Part shown: positions 53,164 to 60,837 of the stretch, in pieces
Numbering within the stretch: the first letter of the stretch is position 1
Layout of the letters: each line of letters begins with the position of its first letter
From: Desulfovibrionaceae bacterium
GTDB taxonomy: Bacteria; Desulfobacterota; Desulfovibrionia; Desulfovibrionales; Desulfovibrionaceae
DNA: 61,530 bases
Direction of reading: 5' to 3'
NCBI GenBank assembly: GCA_017454005.1
Contig: JAFTDU010000027.1
Span: 1-61,530, forward strand
Program-made: the position numbers and the translations under genes
The notes under the pieces: generated by a model
What the model was told of the DNA's origin: nothing
The model's database searches: none
The model's input: the letters and a program-made list of their open reading frames with translations, nothing else

Positions 53164-53226
53164 TCTAGCCATGCCGTAGTTATCTTGGGGCGCATTTAGC
53201 GCCCCTTTACGAATAGAGAGGCGGGC

Positions 53227-53451
53227 ATGGCAAATGATACACAAGACTTGGTTACAGCAATGCACTTACTTGTACAACGCTGTGCTACGGTCACTAAGGA
53301 CAACAAAGATAGCATAAGTGGCCTAGAATTGACCTTGACCCAAGCAATTGCAGAGTTAGCACGTGCAACTGACAACTGGACAAAAATTGCATCGTGGGCC
53401 GCACAACAAGGCTTCGACCCCAGCGATTATGAGACTTCAAATGAAAATTAA
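53227..53451 (+). CDS. Small helical protein of the fibre operon
   Basis: 74 residues (DTQDLVTAMHLLVQRCATVT, then DNWTKIASWAAQQGFDPSDY). GAGG upstream. The N-terminus resembles the start of the neighbouring fibre protein at 52507 (LMSKLHVLNQRVAAV), so it may share an assembly motif or act as a chaperone. Confidence 0.5.
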   Translation: MANDTQDLVTAMHLLVQRCATVTKDNKDSISGLELTLTQAIAELARATDNWTKIASWAAQQGFDPSDYETSNEN

Positions 53452-53463
53452 CGGGAGAAAATA

Positions 53464-56460
53464 ATGGCAGACGACACCACCACTGCTACCGTGACCGAAG
53501 CAGAACTGCTTACTCAAATGGTCGAAACAGCTAGCGCGTTACAGGATGCACAAGAAACCGTCGTGCAGATTAGCTCCAATATCGCCGCTGCTGCTGATAC
53601 TATAATGGCAAGCAATGCTGCCGCCCCTATTCCTGTATGGGATGGCACAAAACTCAAATTTAAACGCGGCAATGATAGCGGCGACTTGTGCGGGTTTGTT
53701 GACCTCAAAGGCGAAAAGGGTGACACTGGCCCTACAGGCCCCACTGGTGCCCCTGGTGAAACAGGTGCCACTGGTGCGCCTGGCATTACGCCGACTTTCA
53801 ATATCGGCATGGTTGCTACATTGCTGCCAGGCGCAAACGCAACGGTTTCACTTGATTCCGATGGTAGCGGTGGCAACACGTTCACTTTCGGCATCCCTCG
53901 TGGCTCTAAAGGCGACAAAGGTGACACAGGTGCTGAAGGCCCTGAAGGTCCTGAGGGCAAGAAAGGTGAAATCGGAGACACAGGCCCCGAAGGCCCGCAG
54001 GGTGAAAAAGGTGATGCACCAACACTGAAAATCGGCACCGTTACTACACTCGCTGCAGGCTCCAATGCCACTGTCTCTTTGGAGGCTAGCGGCGACGGCT
54101 ATCTGATTAATTTTGGCATCCCTCAAGGCGCAGCTGGTGACTATGCATTTAAGTCCGATTTAACTCCTCTTGCCACTAAAGCTGAGCTTGCCAACTACGC
54201 TACCACGGCATCTTTGACATCACTCTCCCAAGGCCTGGTGCAAATCGTCAACGCGTTGCCAGCTACTGGCACAGAAGGGGTGATCTATCTCGTCCCGACG
54301 GTGACATCGGGCGTCTATGATACCTACACGTGGGAGAACGGTGTTTTTGCCGCAATGGGCTCTTCTCATATCGATTTGTCCGACTATCTTAAGGGCATCA
54401 GCCTTAGCGGTTCCACATTGACCATTACAAAGGGCGACAACAGCACATCGACTATCACACTGCCAGCAAGTACAACTGGCGGCCTCAAAGTCATGACAGA
54501 TCCCGTTTTGCAGGGTGAAAACCAAGCCGTGATCGGCGACAGCTATACTCTTGGTATGACGTCGACCAGCGTTTTAAATAATTGCGCCATTGTTGCCTAT
54601 AACATCACAGGCGACTTGGGCACCCAGACTGTAAATGTTTCTAATACTGCCGGCACAGCAACTTTAACTATTCCATTAAATGCAAGCGTAGGCGCCACGT
54701 TTACCATTACAGTGACCGCAACTGATAGCATGGGTAATGAAAGCAACGCTGTGAGCAAAACAATTACAGCAATCTCTACCCCTGTTATTGCGGTACGGCC
54801 TCCTGTTATTTCAGCAAATAAAGCATCTATGTATCAAAACGAGGTGCTGGAATTAACAGGATCAGAAATCGATATTACAGGTTCCGAAACTAGCGATCAT
54901 TCCAAAACAGACTGGAAAATCTGCGCAACTAATAGCAGCGCAGCCACTGGTGAGTGGGCATCGCTTAATGATACAATTAATAGAACAACTTTAGTGCTTG
55001 CCAAAAATAGTTTGACGCCAGGCAGTAAATATATTTTCGTGCGTTACTATGACAGCGAGCTTCAACTGTGGAGCGAATGGAGCGAAGGCTTAGCTATCAC
55101 AGTGAATCAGCCCGTAGTTGCTGCCGCCACGCTGACAAAGAGCGTGAATGCGCTTTATCCAAACACAGCGTTCAACTTGAATGGTAGCGCGTTTAGAATT
55201 ACTGGCGCCGATACCAGCAACCATGAAAAAACTGATTGGAAGATATGTAAATCGGATTCAGTATCTGGCACCGTTGAGTGGTCATCTCTGAACGATACGA
55301 CAAACCTGCGCAGTATTACCGTACCGGCTGATACCTTAACATCTGGTAACCGCTACGCCTTTGTGCGCTACTATGACAGCACAAACCAGGTATGGTCGGA
55401 GTGGTCAGAGCCATTATTGCTGGCCGTAGGTTCGCCCTACATTGCTGCGCCGCTAGTTACTGACATGCCGACTTGTATTGCGCCCAATACATCGCTGACA
55501 GTAACGGTGGCTGCGTTTACGCCAGTAGGCGGCGAAGATACGCACCAAGCTACAAGCTGGGTGATTTATGATAGTGACGATAGAGCTGTTGTATATTCAT
55601 TGAACAATACAACCGACTTGCTCAGCCATACATTTAGCGCGTCTGAATTGTCTGCACTGAGTCAAGAAACAACCTACAAAGTACGTGTTCAATTCATCGG
55701 CACGACATATGGTGCTGGCGAGTTAAGCCAAATTCACAGTTTGTACATCACAACTAAAACGATTACGGCTAGCGGGCGTGCAACATATCGGCATAGCTCC
55801 GATGAAGGCACAGTTGTAATCATGGACGACTATGGCACATTGCGCCATGTAGTTGTTCCTGACTGCAAATATCGCAACTTACTTGCATGGGGCTGCTATG
55901 GTGTAGATACGCCGTTACAGAACTTTAATTCAGCTAATCGTAGCGGCGGTTGGTATATCAACGGCTCATCTGCTATAAGCGAAACTGGTGATGCGCCAGT
56001 GATGACAGATGCAGCGTTGCAATATTTATGGCCAGCTGGGGCAAGCGACTTATCTGCACGAGAGAACTGTGACGTATGGATTACCTACGTCGGTCAAACA
56101 GACAAATCAAGTACTGCTATTACAGGTGTGCCGCAAGTAGAGCACGCACGCAGCATATCTATTTCAGGCATTACTGACGGCTGCGACATCCCGAACGAGT
56201 ATGAGTTGATGGTTTTAAGACTAGAAGGCGCAGCTCTGGACAATCTCGACAAGTATAAGAACAACACAGACTACAATATGTACCTGTTGAGTCCAGCCAA
56301 TCCTAGTGGCAAATGGTTCACATTTAGTAGCAGTTCCTCGTATGTTTTCTCGTCCTCTGAGAGCAGCAGTAACCACGAGCGTTACGTGCGTGCGAGTGGG
56401 AACGCGGACTACACCCTCAAGAACAGCGTGCGCGGGTGCGTCCCCGTCAGGGAGCTATAA
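53464..56460 (+). CDS. DGR target: variable fibre-tip adhesin with C-type-lectin-like end
   Basis: 998 residues. Residues 1-~70 helical; 82-107 and ~152-190 collagen-like Gly-X-Y (GEKGDTGPTGPTGAPGETG), each followed by a similar beta module (PTFNIGMVATLLPGANATVS and PTLKIGTVTTLAAGSNATVS). Three ~105-residue Ig/Fn3-like repeats start near 443, 553 and 660 (SDHSKTDWKIC, FVRYYDS, WSEWSE). The C-terminal ~185 residues resemble Lcl/DUF1566 C-type-lectin domains. Its last 41 codons are the variable repeat, ending at the stop. GGGAGAAA precedes ATG. Expected to bind the host receptor. Confidence 0.88.
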   Translation: MADDTTTATVTEAELLTQMVETASALQDAQETVVQISSNIAAAADTIMASNAAAPIPVWDGTKLKFKRGNDSGDLCGFVDLKGEKGDTGPTGPTGAPGETGATGAPGITPTFNIGMVATLLPGANATVSLDSDGSGGNTFTFGIPRGSKGDKGDTGAEGPEGPEGKKGEIGDTGPEGPQGEKGDAPTLKIGTVTTLAAGSNATVSLEASGDGYLINFGIPQGAAGDYAFKSDLTPLATKAELANYATTASLTSLSQGLVQIVNALPATGTEGVIYLVPTVTSGVYDTYTWENGVFAAMGSSHIDLSDYLKGISLSGSTLTITKGDNSTSTITLPASTTGGLKVMTDPVLQGENQAVIGDSYTLGMTSTSVLNNCAIVAYNITGDLGTQTVNVSNTAGTATLTIPLNASVGATFTITVTATDSMGNESNAVSKTITAISTPVIAVRPPVISANKASMYQNEVLELTGSEIDITGSETSDHSKTDWKICATNSSAATGEWASLNDTINRTTLVLAKNSLTPGSKYIFVRYYDSELQLWSEWSEGLAITVNQPVVAAATLTKSVNALYPNTAFNLNGSAFRITGADTSNHEKTDWKICKSDSVSGTVEWSSLNDTTNLRSITVPADTLTSGNRYAFVRYYDSTNQVWSEWSEPLLLAVGSPYIAAPLVTDMPTCIAPNTSLTVTVAAFTPVGGEDTHQATSWVIYDSDDRAVVYSLNNTTDLLSHTFSASELSALSQETTYKVRVQFIGTTYGAGELSQIHSLYITTKTITASGRATYRHSSDEGTVVIMDDYGTLRHVVVPDCKYRNLLAWGCYGVDTPLQNFNSANRSGGWYINGSSAISETGDAPVMTDAALQYLWPAGASDLSARENCDVWITYVGQTDKSSTAITGVPQVEHARSISISGITDGCDIPNEYELMVLRLEGAALDNLDKYKNNTDYNMYLLSPANPSGKWFTFSSSSSYVFSSSESSSNHERYVRASGNADYTLKNSVRGCVPVREL
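56333..56456 (+). repeat. DGR variable repeat (VR)
   Basis: 124 bases aligned without gaps to TR 57097-57220. There are 14 differences, at 56362, 56363, 56366, 56374, 56383, 56389, 56390, 56396, 56407, 56410, 56414, 56416, 56417 and 56426. All but 56362 correspond to an adenine in TR. The last 30 bases are identical and GC-rich, as expected of the homing-initiation (IMH) end. Eleven residues differ. Confidence 0.95.
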
Positions 56461-56493
56461 AGTCTGAAGCCTTAAACCTTTGTATTTAAAAAG

Positions 56494-56517
56494 GGAGCCG
56501 CCATTCGAGGCGGCTCC
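56494..56517 (+). other. Hairpin downstream of VR (likely DGR target-recognition structure)
   Basis: GGAGCCGCC (56494-56502), loop ATTCGA, GGCGGCTCC (56509-56517), 37 bases after VR. No U tract follows on the plus strand. DGR targets in BPP-1 need a hairpin/cruciform just after VR; this is the natural candidate, though farther away. It may also stop the adhesin transcript. Confidence 0.65.
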
Positions 56518-56542
56518 GAAACGAAGATGATGCAAAATTATT

Positions 56543-56965
56543 ATGGCGAAACAAGATAAAAACAAAAAGGCTCCTGAGAAAGAAGCGGATGAATCGCGGC
56601 CTAGACCGGTAGACAAAAGCCCGATTTATAATACAGCACGACAGCTAAACGCATCTCTTGTAAAAGCCGTTGCGCAGATGGATAAACGTTATAGATATCA
56701 AACAGGGAGCCAGCTTTTACATCTCAGCCTTACACTATCTATGGTGATCACTAGAACATATAGAGCATATGGCAATATTCCAGAACAACTAAACCGCGCA
56801 CGACAGATTGGTGACACATGCGATATGCTAGTTTCTATGCTGCAAGCAGCTTATGATTGCAGAGTGATATGGCGAGCTCATTTTGTAGAAGCTATTAATT
56901 TTTGTGTATCGATCCAAAAGCAGGCTGCAGGTTGGGTCAACTCAATTGCGCAGTCCGCTAAATAG
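56543..56965 (+). CDS. avd: DGR accessory variability determinant (Avd-like)
   Basis: 140 residues. A charged Lys-rich N-terminus (~30) precedes a four-helix bundle: IYNTARQLNASLVKAVAQMD, RYRYQTGSQLLHLSLTLSMV, then QIGDTCDMLVSMLQAAY and HFVEAINFCVSIQKQAAGWV. It is positively charged, as Avd must be to bind RT and the template RNA as a pentamer. Location between VR and TR confirms the role. No ribosome site close to ATG 56543 (gatgatgcaaaattatt), so the level may be low. Confidence 0.82.
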   Translation: MAKQDKNKKAPEKEADESRPRPVDKSPIYNTARQLNASLVKAVAQMDKRYRYQTGSQLLHLSLTLSMVITRTYRAYGNIPEQLNRARQIGDTCDMLVSMLQAAYDCRVIWRAHFVEAINFCVSIQKQAAGWVNSIAQSAK

Positions 56966-57096
56966 CAACGTTTAAGCCAGAGTATCTATTTTCAATGTAG
57001 GATAGGTAGAGTGCTAAGAGCTCGGCCATACCACCTATAAGGCAGATTAAGCTTGAAGACTTGGCTACAGGTTTTCCGGCGTGAAGTGTATGGCAT
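56966..57096 (+). ncRNA. 5' part of the DGR template RNA
   Basis: 130 bases between avd and TR with no gene. In BPP-1 the RNA used as template includes sequence before TR and a spacer after it. It contains short self-complementary pieces (for example gagctc and ggtaggtatc-like) but no dominant fold by eye. Confidence 0.45.
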
Positions 57097-57220
57097 GTTC
57101 CTCGTATGTTTTCTCGTCCTCTGAGTACAACAGTAACAACGAGCGTAACGTGAATGCGAATGGGAACGCGAACAACAACAACAAGAACAACGTGCGCGGG
57201 TGCGTCCCCGTCAGGGAGCT
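57097..57220 (+). repeat. DGR template repeat (TR)
   Basis: Matches VR over 124 bases. The central part is built of AAC/AAT codons (13 Asn plus a Tyr in the adhesin frame), the classic TR design: adenines at codon positions one and two allow most residues without stop codons. About 31 adenines lie in 57125-57194, of which 13 differ in VR. The 3' GC-rich end overlaps the RT ribosome site. Confidence 0.95.
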
Positions 57221-57224
57221 CTTC

Positions 57225-58355
57225 ATGTTGCCACGCCTCGTAGATCAATACACATACAAAGACATCTTGGAAGCCTATTTAGATTGCACTAAACGCAAGA
57301 GAAATACATATACAGCTATTGCGTTTAGTGTAAATTTTGAATCGAAGCTGCGTAAACTATTAGACGAAATCAATTCTAATACCTACCAAATCGGCCCATC
57401 GCGCGGCTTTGTGGTGACATTCCCAAAGCCCCGCGAGGTTTGGGCTGCCCAATTCCGGGATCGCATAGTACACCATCTGGTGTGCAGAGATCTTGCGCCA
57501 TTTTATCATTCGCGATTTATCAATACCAATTGCGCCTGCATTGAAGGGCGCGGCACGCTCTATGCGACTGAATATCTCACAAAGTTTTGCAGACAGGCGA
57601 CAGAGAACTGGTCAAAGACTGCTTGGGCTTTACAGTTTGATATACACAACTTTTTTGTGAGTATTAATCGCAGTGTGCTGTGGGAGATACTGGTAAAAGA
57701 TATTGGCGAAACTAGTCTTACATCCCGCCTATTAAAACAAATCATTTTCAATAATCCAACTCAAGGCTGTATTGTGAAGCCTGGCACAAACTTTTCGCTT
57801 GTGCCAAAACATAAATCGCTGTGGTTCGCACCTAAAGACTGTGGTCTACCTATTGGAGATCTGACAAGTCAGCTATGCGCAAGCGGCGTTTATCTTGATG
57901 GCCTAGATAAATTTGTAAAGCATACATTAAAATGCAAGTGGTATGTGCGCTATGTAGACGATGGTGTACTGCTTGCGCACGATAAAACACAATTGCAAGA
58001 GTGGTTAGGTCAAATAGAAGAGTGGCTTAAAACGCGCCGTAAAATCATGCTGTCGCCAAGTAAAACTACGATTAAGCCATTATCTGGCGGCATTAACTTT
58101 GCCGGTGCGTACATCCTGCCATTTAGAACGTATCCGCGAAAGATGACTATATCTCGCGCGATACAGGCTGCCAAAGCGTTACATAAGGCGCCTTTTGATA
58201 AACATTTACTAGCATCGATTAATTCATATATTGGCATGATGCGGCATGCAAATGCATTTAAGTTGAGAGCTAAGCTGTGCCGTATCGCACAAGTGCCGTA
58301 CATCTTAGAGTATAACAGAGACTACACAAAGGTATATAACATTGTAAGCATTTAA
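57225..58355 (+). CDS. DGR reverse transcriptase
   Basis: 376 residues from ATG 57225, five bases after GGGAG (which is inside TR); the frame is open from 57081 through TR, but that part is template. Motifs: FPKPREVWAAQFRDRIVHHL (RT-0/2), LQFDIHNFFVSI with catalytic Asp ~139, LPIGDLTSQL (~208-217, the DGR-type IGxxxSQ), WYVRYVDDGVLLAHD with the YVDD box at ~243, and a C-terminal thumb (MLSPSKTTIKPLSGGINFAG). No maturase or integrase domain. Copies TR RNA with errors at adenine. Confidence 0.95.
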   Translation: MLPRLVDQYTYKDILEAYLDCTKRKRNTYTAIAFSVNFESKLRKLLDEINSNTYQIGPSRGFVVTFPKPREVWAAQFRDRIVHHLVCRDLAPFYHSRFINTNCACIEGRGTLYATEYLTKFCRQATENWSKTAWALQFDIHNFFVSINRSVLWEILVKDIGETSLTSRLLKQIIFNNPTQGCIVKPGTNFSLVPKHKSLWFAPKDCGLPIGDLTSQLCASGVYLDGLDKFVKHTLKCKWYVRYVDDGVLLAHDKTQLQEWLGQIEEWLKTRRKIMLSPSKTTIKPLSGGINFAGAYILPFRTYPRKMTISRAIQAAKALHKAPFDKHLLASINSYIGMMRHANAFKLRAKLCRIAQVPYILEYNRDYTKVYNIVSI

Positions 58356-58365
58356 GGGGGAATTT

Positions 58366-58578
58366 ATGGGGAGCGTTTTTGGTGGTGGGTATGAGGCACC
58401 AGAGGTTCCAGAAACTACGCCTGTCCCTTCTGCAGAGGAGACACAAGAGCCCGTGTCTAAAGCTGTGCGGGAGGAAGAACGTCGCAAAATTAGAAGTAGA
58501 CGAGCAATGGGTGGTACGCTGCTGACATCGCCCCTAGGCGTGACAGGAAACAAGGGCGGATTATTAGGCAGGTTGTGA
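58366..58578 (+). CDS. Small tail-assembly-like protein
   Basis: 70 residues; GGGGG before ATG 58366. Gly-rich start, Pro/Glu-rich middle, RRKIRSRRAMGGTLLTSPLG then LGVTGNKGGLLGRL, a pattern seen in small podovirus proteins next to portal genes (T7 gp7.3-like). The stop overlaps the portal start. Confidence 0.55.
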   Translation: MGSVFGGGYEAPEVPETTPVPSAEETQEPVSKAVREEERRKIRSRRAMGGTLLTSPLGVTGNKGGLLGRL

Positions 58579-60260
58579 TGAATAAATGGGCTGACGTGCA
58601 GTCGTTTGCCGAACATATAAAAGGCGAGCGGACGCGCAGAGAAGAAGAGTGGCTGGAGCTTTCGCGATGGATCTGCCCATACCGTGGCATCTTTCAAGGA
58701 GAGGATCTAGCGCCTAAAGGCACTAGACGAAACCACAAGGCTTTCTTGAGCACCACAACACAAGCACTGCTTAGAGGTGCTTCTGGCATCACTAGCGGCA
58801 TGACGCCACGCAATATATCATGGTTTGAGCCAGAGTTTGATACGCCAGACATGGCGGAAGTGTCTGAGGCGCGTGTGTGGCTGGATGAGGTAGACCGTCG
58901 AATGAAAAACGTTTTGGCTGACGGCGGCTTTTATCAGGCTATTCAGTCGTTTAATACAGACTTGCTGTGGGCAGGTTGCGCCTTACTCTATAGTGAAATG
59001 TCACCAGTAAGCGTGCTGCGATTTGAATGCGTACAGGTCGGCACGTTCTATATCAAGCTTGATGCTGACGGCAGGTTGGACGCTGTACTGCGCACAATGG
59101 CATGGACGCCGGCTCGCATTGCCGAGACATTTGGCCGCGATGCTATGTGTGAAGGCACAAGGCAAAAATTAGACAAGACGCCCTATGACTACGTGCGCGT
59201 GACCCATTGTGTACGCCGTCGTGACATCCGAGACCCTGGCAAAGTGGATAAACAAAACATGCCATGGGAGAGCTATTTCTGGGAGGATGGCGGCACCGAT
59301 TTTCTGCATGAGGGCGGCTACCATGAGATGCCCTATTTCTTTGCTGCGTGGCACGAGGGACAGACAGCGTACGGCACCGGGCCTGGTGATGAGGCAATGC
59401 CAGATTCCAGGCAAATAGACATGATGGAGCATACTAAACTTGAGGGCTTGGCTAAGCTCACAAGGCCTCCTGTGCAGTATCCGCAATTCATGAAAGACAG
59501 ACTGCGCCTTGAGCCTGGTGGCATGACGCCGGTGCCGCAACAGGTGCAAATCACGCCCATTATGGATCTAAGGCCTTATTCAGCGTCCCTGCAGTATCTG
59601 CAGCAAGAGATTCAAAACGTGGGGCAACGGCTGGAAAAGGAACTTATGGCAAGCATTTTCGCTAGCATGCCATTGGATCAGCGTCCTAAAGATATGTCTG
59701 CAACTGAGTTCTTAGAACGTAAACGCGAGGCTCTTCAACAACTTGGGCCTGTGATTAGCGCCTATGAGCCCAATGTATTGACGCCATTATTGGAGCGTAC
59801 TGCAGCCACGCTGGATAGAGCGGCACTATTGCCACCGCCACCGCCGGATCTAGAAAGCTATCCAATTATCATGAAAATGCAGTTCGTTTCACCTTTGGCT
59901 AATGCATTGCGGCAAACTGCATCTGAGACAACGCGTGCGCTTATTCAGGATGTCATGGCACTAGCGCAGCTTGATCCACAAGTATTAGACAAGGTCGATA
60001 TAGATCAAGTGGTGGATGAGCTCGCAACAGGCCTTGGCGTTCCTGGCAAAGTGATCCGCGCTGACAGCGATGTAGAACAGCTACGGCAAATGCGAGCACA
60101 GCAACAGGCAATGATGCAGCAACAGGCAATGATGCAACAACAGGCTGAAACTGCAGCGACTGCAGCTGGTGGAATTAATGATCTAGCAGGTGCTGCACAA
60201 TCTATAGACAGTATGATGCAAGGGGGACAGGATGGCAACCAAGCTCGAGATTATCAATAA
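58578..60260 (+). CDS. Portal (head-tail connector) protein
   Basis: 560 residues from ATG 58578 (a GTG at 58575 is in frame). Matches podovirus head-tail connecting proteins: RREEEWLELSRWICPYRGIF, ALLRGASGITSGMTPRNISW, GFYQAIQSFNTDLLWAGCAL, PYFFAAWHEGQTAYGTGPGD and LRPYSASLQYLQQEIQNVGQ. The C-terminus has a Gln/Met run (RAQQQAMMQQQAMMQQQAE) likely in the barrel. Located after the DGR, apart from terL, an order shift. Confidence 0.9.
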   Translation: MNKWADVQSFAEHIKGERTRREEEWLELSRWICPYRGIFQGEDLAPKGTRRNHKAFLSTTTQALLRGASGITSGMTPRNISWFEPEFDTPDMAEVSEARVWLDEVDRRMKNVLADGGFYQAIQSFNTDLLWAGCALLYSEMSPVSVLRFECVQVGTFYIKLDADGRLDAVLRTMAWTPARIAETFGRDAMCEGTRQKLDKTPYDYVRVTHCVRRRDIRDPGKVDKQNMPWESYFWEDGGTDFLHEGGYHEMPYFFAAWHEGQTAYGTGPGDEAMPDSRQIDMMEHTKLEGLAKLTRPPVQYPQFMKDRLRLEPGGMTPVPQQVQITPIMDLRPYSASLQYLQQEIQNVGQRLEKELMASIFASMPLDQRPKDMSATEFLERKREALQQLGPVISAYEPNVLTPLLERTAATLDRAALLPPPPPDLESYPIIMKMQFVSPLANALRQTASETTRALIQDVMALAQLDPQVLDKVDIDQVVDELATGLGVPGKVIRADSDVEQLRQMRAQQQAMMQQQAMMQQQAETAATAAGGINDLAGAAQSIDSMMQGGQDGNQARDYQ

Positions 60261-60831
60261 TGCTTTATTAAAAGTTGGGCTACCTTTAGCTGCGACACTA
60301 GATGACGCAGATTGGAATGCAACTATAGTGTATGACACTGTAGCAAAGCAGGCTTTGCGGTCTTTTGCGTGGGGCTTCGCTATGCGTTATGCCAATCTAG
60401 CAGTCGAAAGTAGTGCACCAAATCACGGGTTTACCTATAAATATGGACTGCCTGAGGCAACGGAGGATCATCCAGAATACGCATGTTTGCGGGTTTTAGA
60501 TGTACGAGCATCTAGTGACCTAAGGGCGCCAAAAGCGCGTTTTGCAGTTGCGGGTTTAGCTATTTACACTAACGTTTCTCCATGCCATGTACGATACATT
60601 GGAGATTTCTCCTCAAAACCAAATAGATGGCCTGATGATTTTGCTGATGCTGTGTCATGCAAAATCGCTGCAGAGATTGCTAACTTGTCGGCGCAGACTG
60701 TTTCTATGACGCCAGGTCTTTTGCAAATGTATCAGCTTGCACTTGCACAAGCGCAGGCGATTGATTCCACAGAGACCAACGAACGAGTGCCATTGGATGA
60801 ATCCATCCTAGCATCTAGATCACAAGGATAG
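60232..60831 (+). CDS. Tail tubular protein A-like adaptor
   Basis: 199 residues. Overlaps the portal by 29 bases. MATKLEIINNALLKVGLPLA, ALRSFAWGFAMRYANL, then VRYIGDFSSKPNRWPDDFAD match T7 gp11-like tubular or adaptor proteins (start LxIINxALxxLG, then WPxxFxxAL). Bridges portal and tail. Confidence 0.75.
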   Translation: MATKLEIINNALLKVGLPLAATLDDADWNATIVYDTVAKQALRSFAWGFAMRYANLAVESSAPNHGFTYKYGLPEATEDHPEYACLRVLDVRASSDLRAPKARFAVAGLAIYTNVSPCHVRYIGDFSSKPNRWPDDFADAVSCKIAAEIANLSAQTVSMTPGLLQMYQLALAQAQAIDSTETNERVPLDESILASRSQG

Positions 60832-60837
60832 TGCCGC

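Larger units (their letters stand above)
56333..58355 (+). other. Diversity-generating retroelement cassette (VR-avd-TR-RT)
   Basis: Gene order VR, avd, TR, RT is that of Bordetella phage BPP-1. RT copies TR RNA with adenine-specific errors and the cDNA replaces VR. All parts are intact by sequence. Only one VR is seen in the window. Confidence 0.93.

Noticed and set aside
53514-54071. 185-codon Pro-rich minus frame
   Set aside because: Reverse reading of the Gly-X-Y collagen-like repeats.
57081-57224. TR as an N-terminal part of the reverse transcriptase
   Set aside because: The frame is open, but the Asn-rich segment is the template; the ribosome site and family alignment place the start at 57225.
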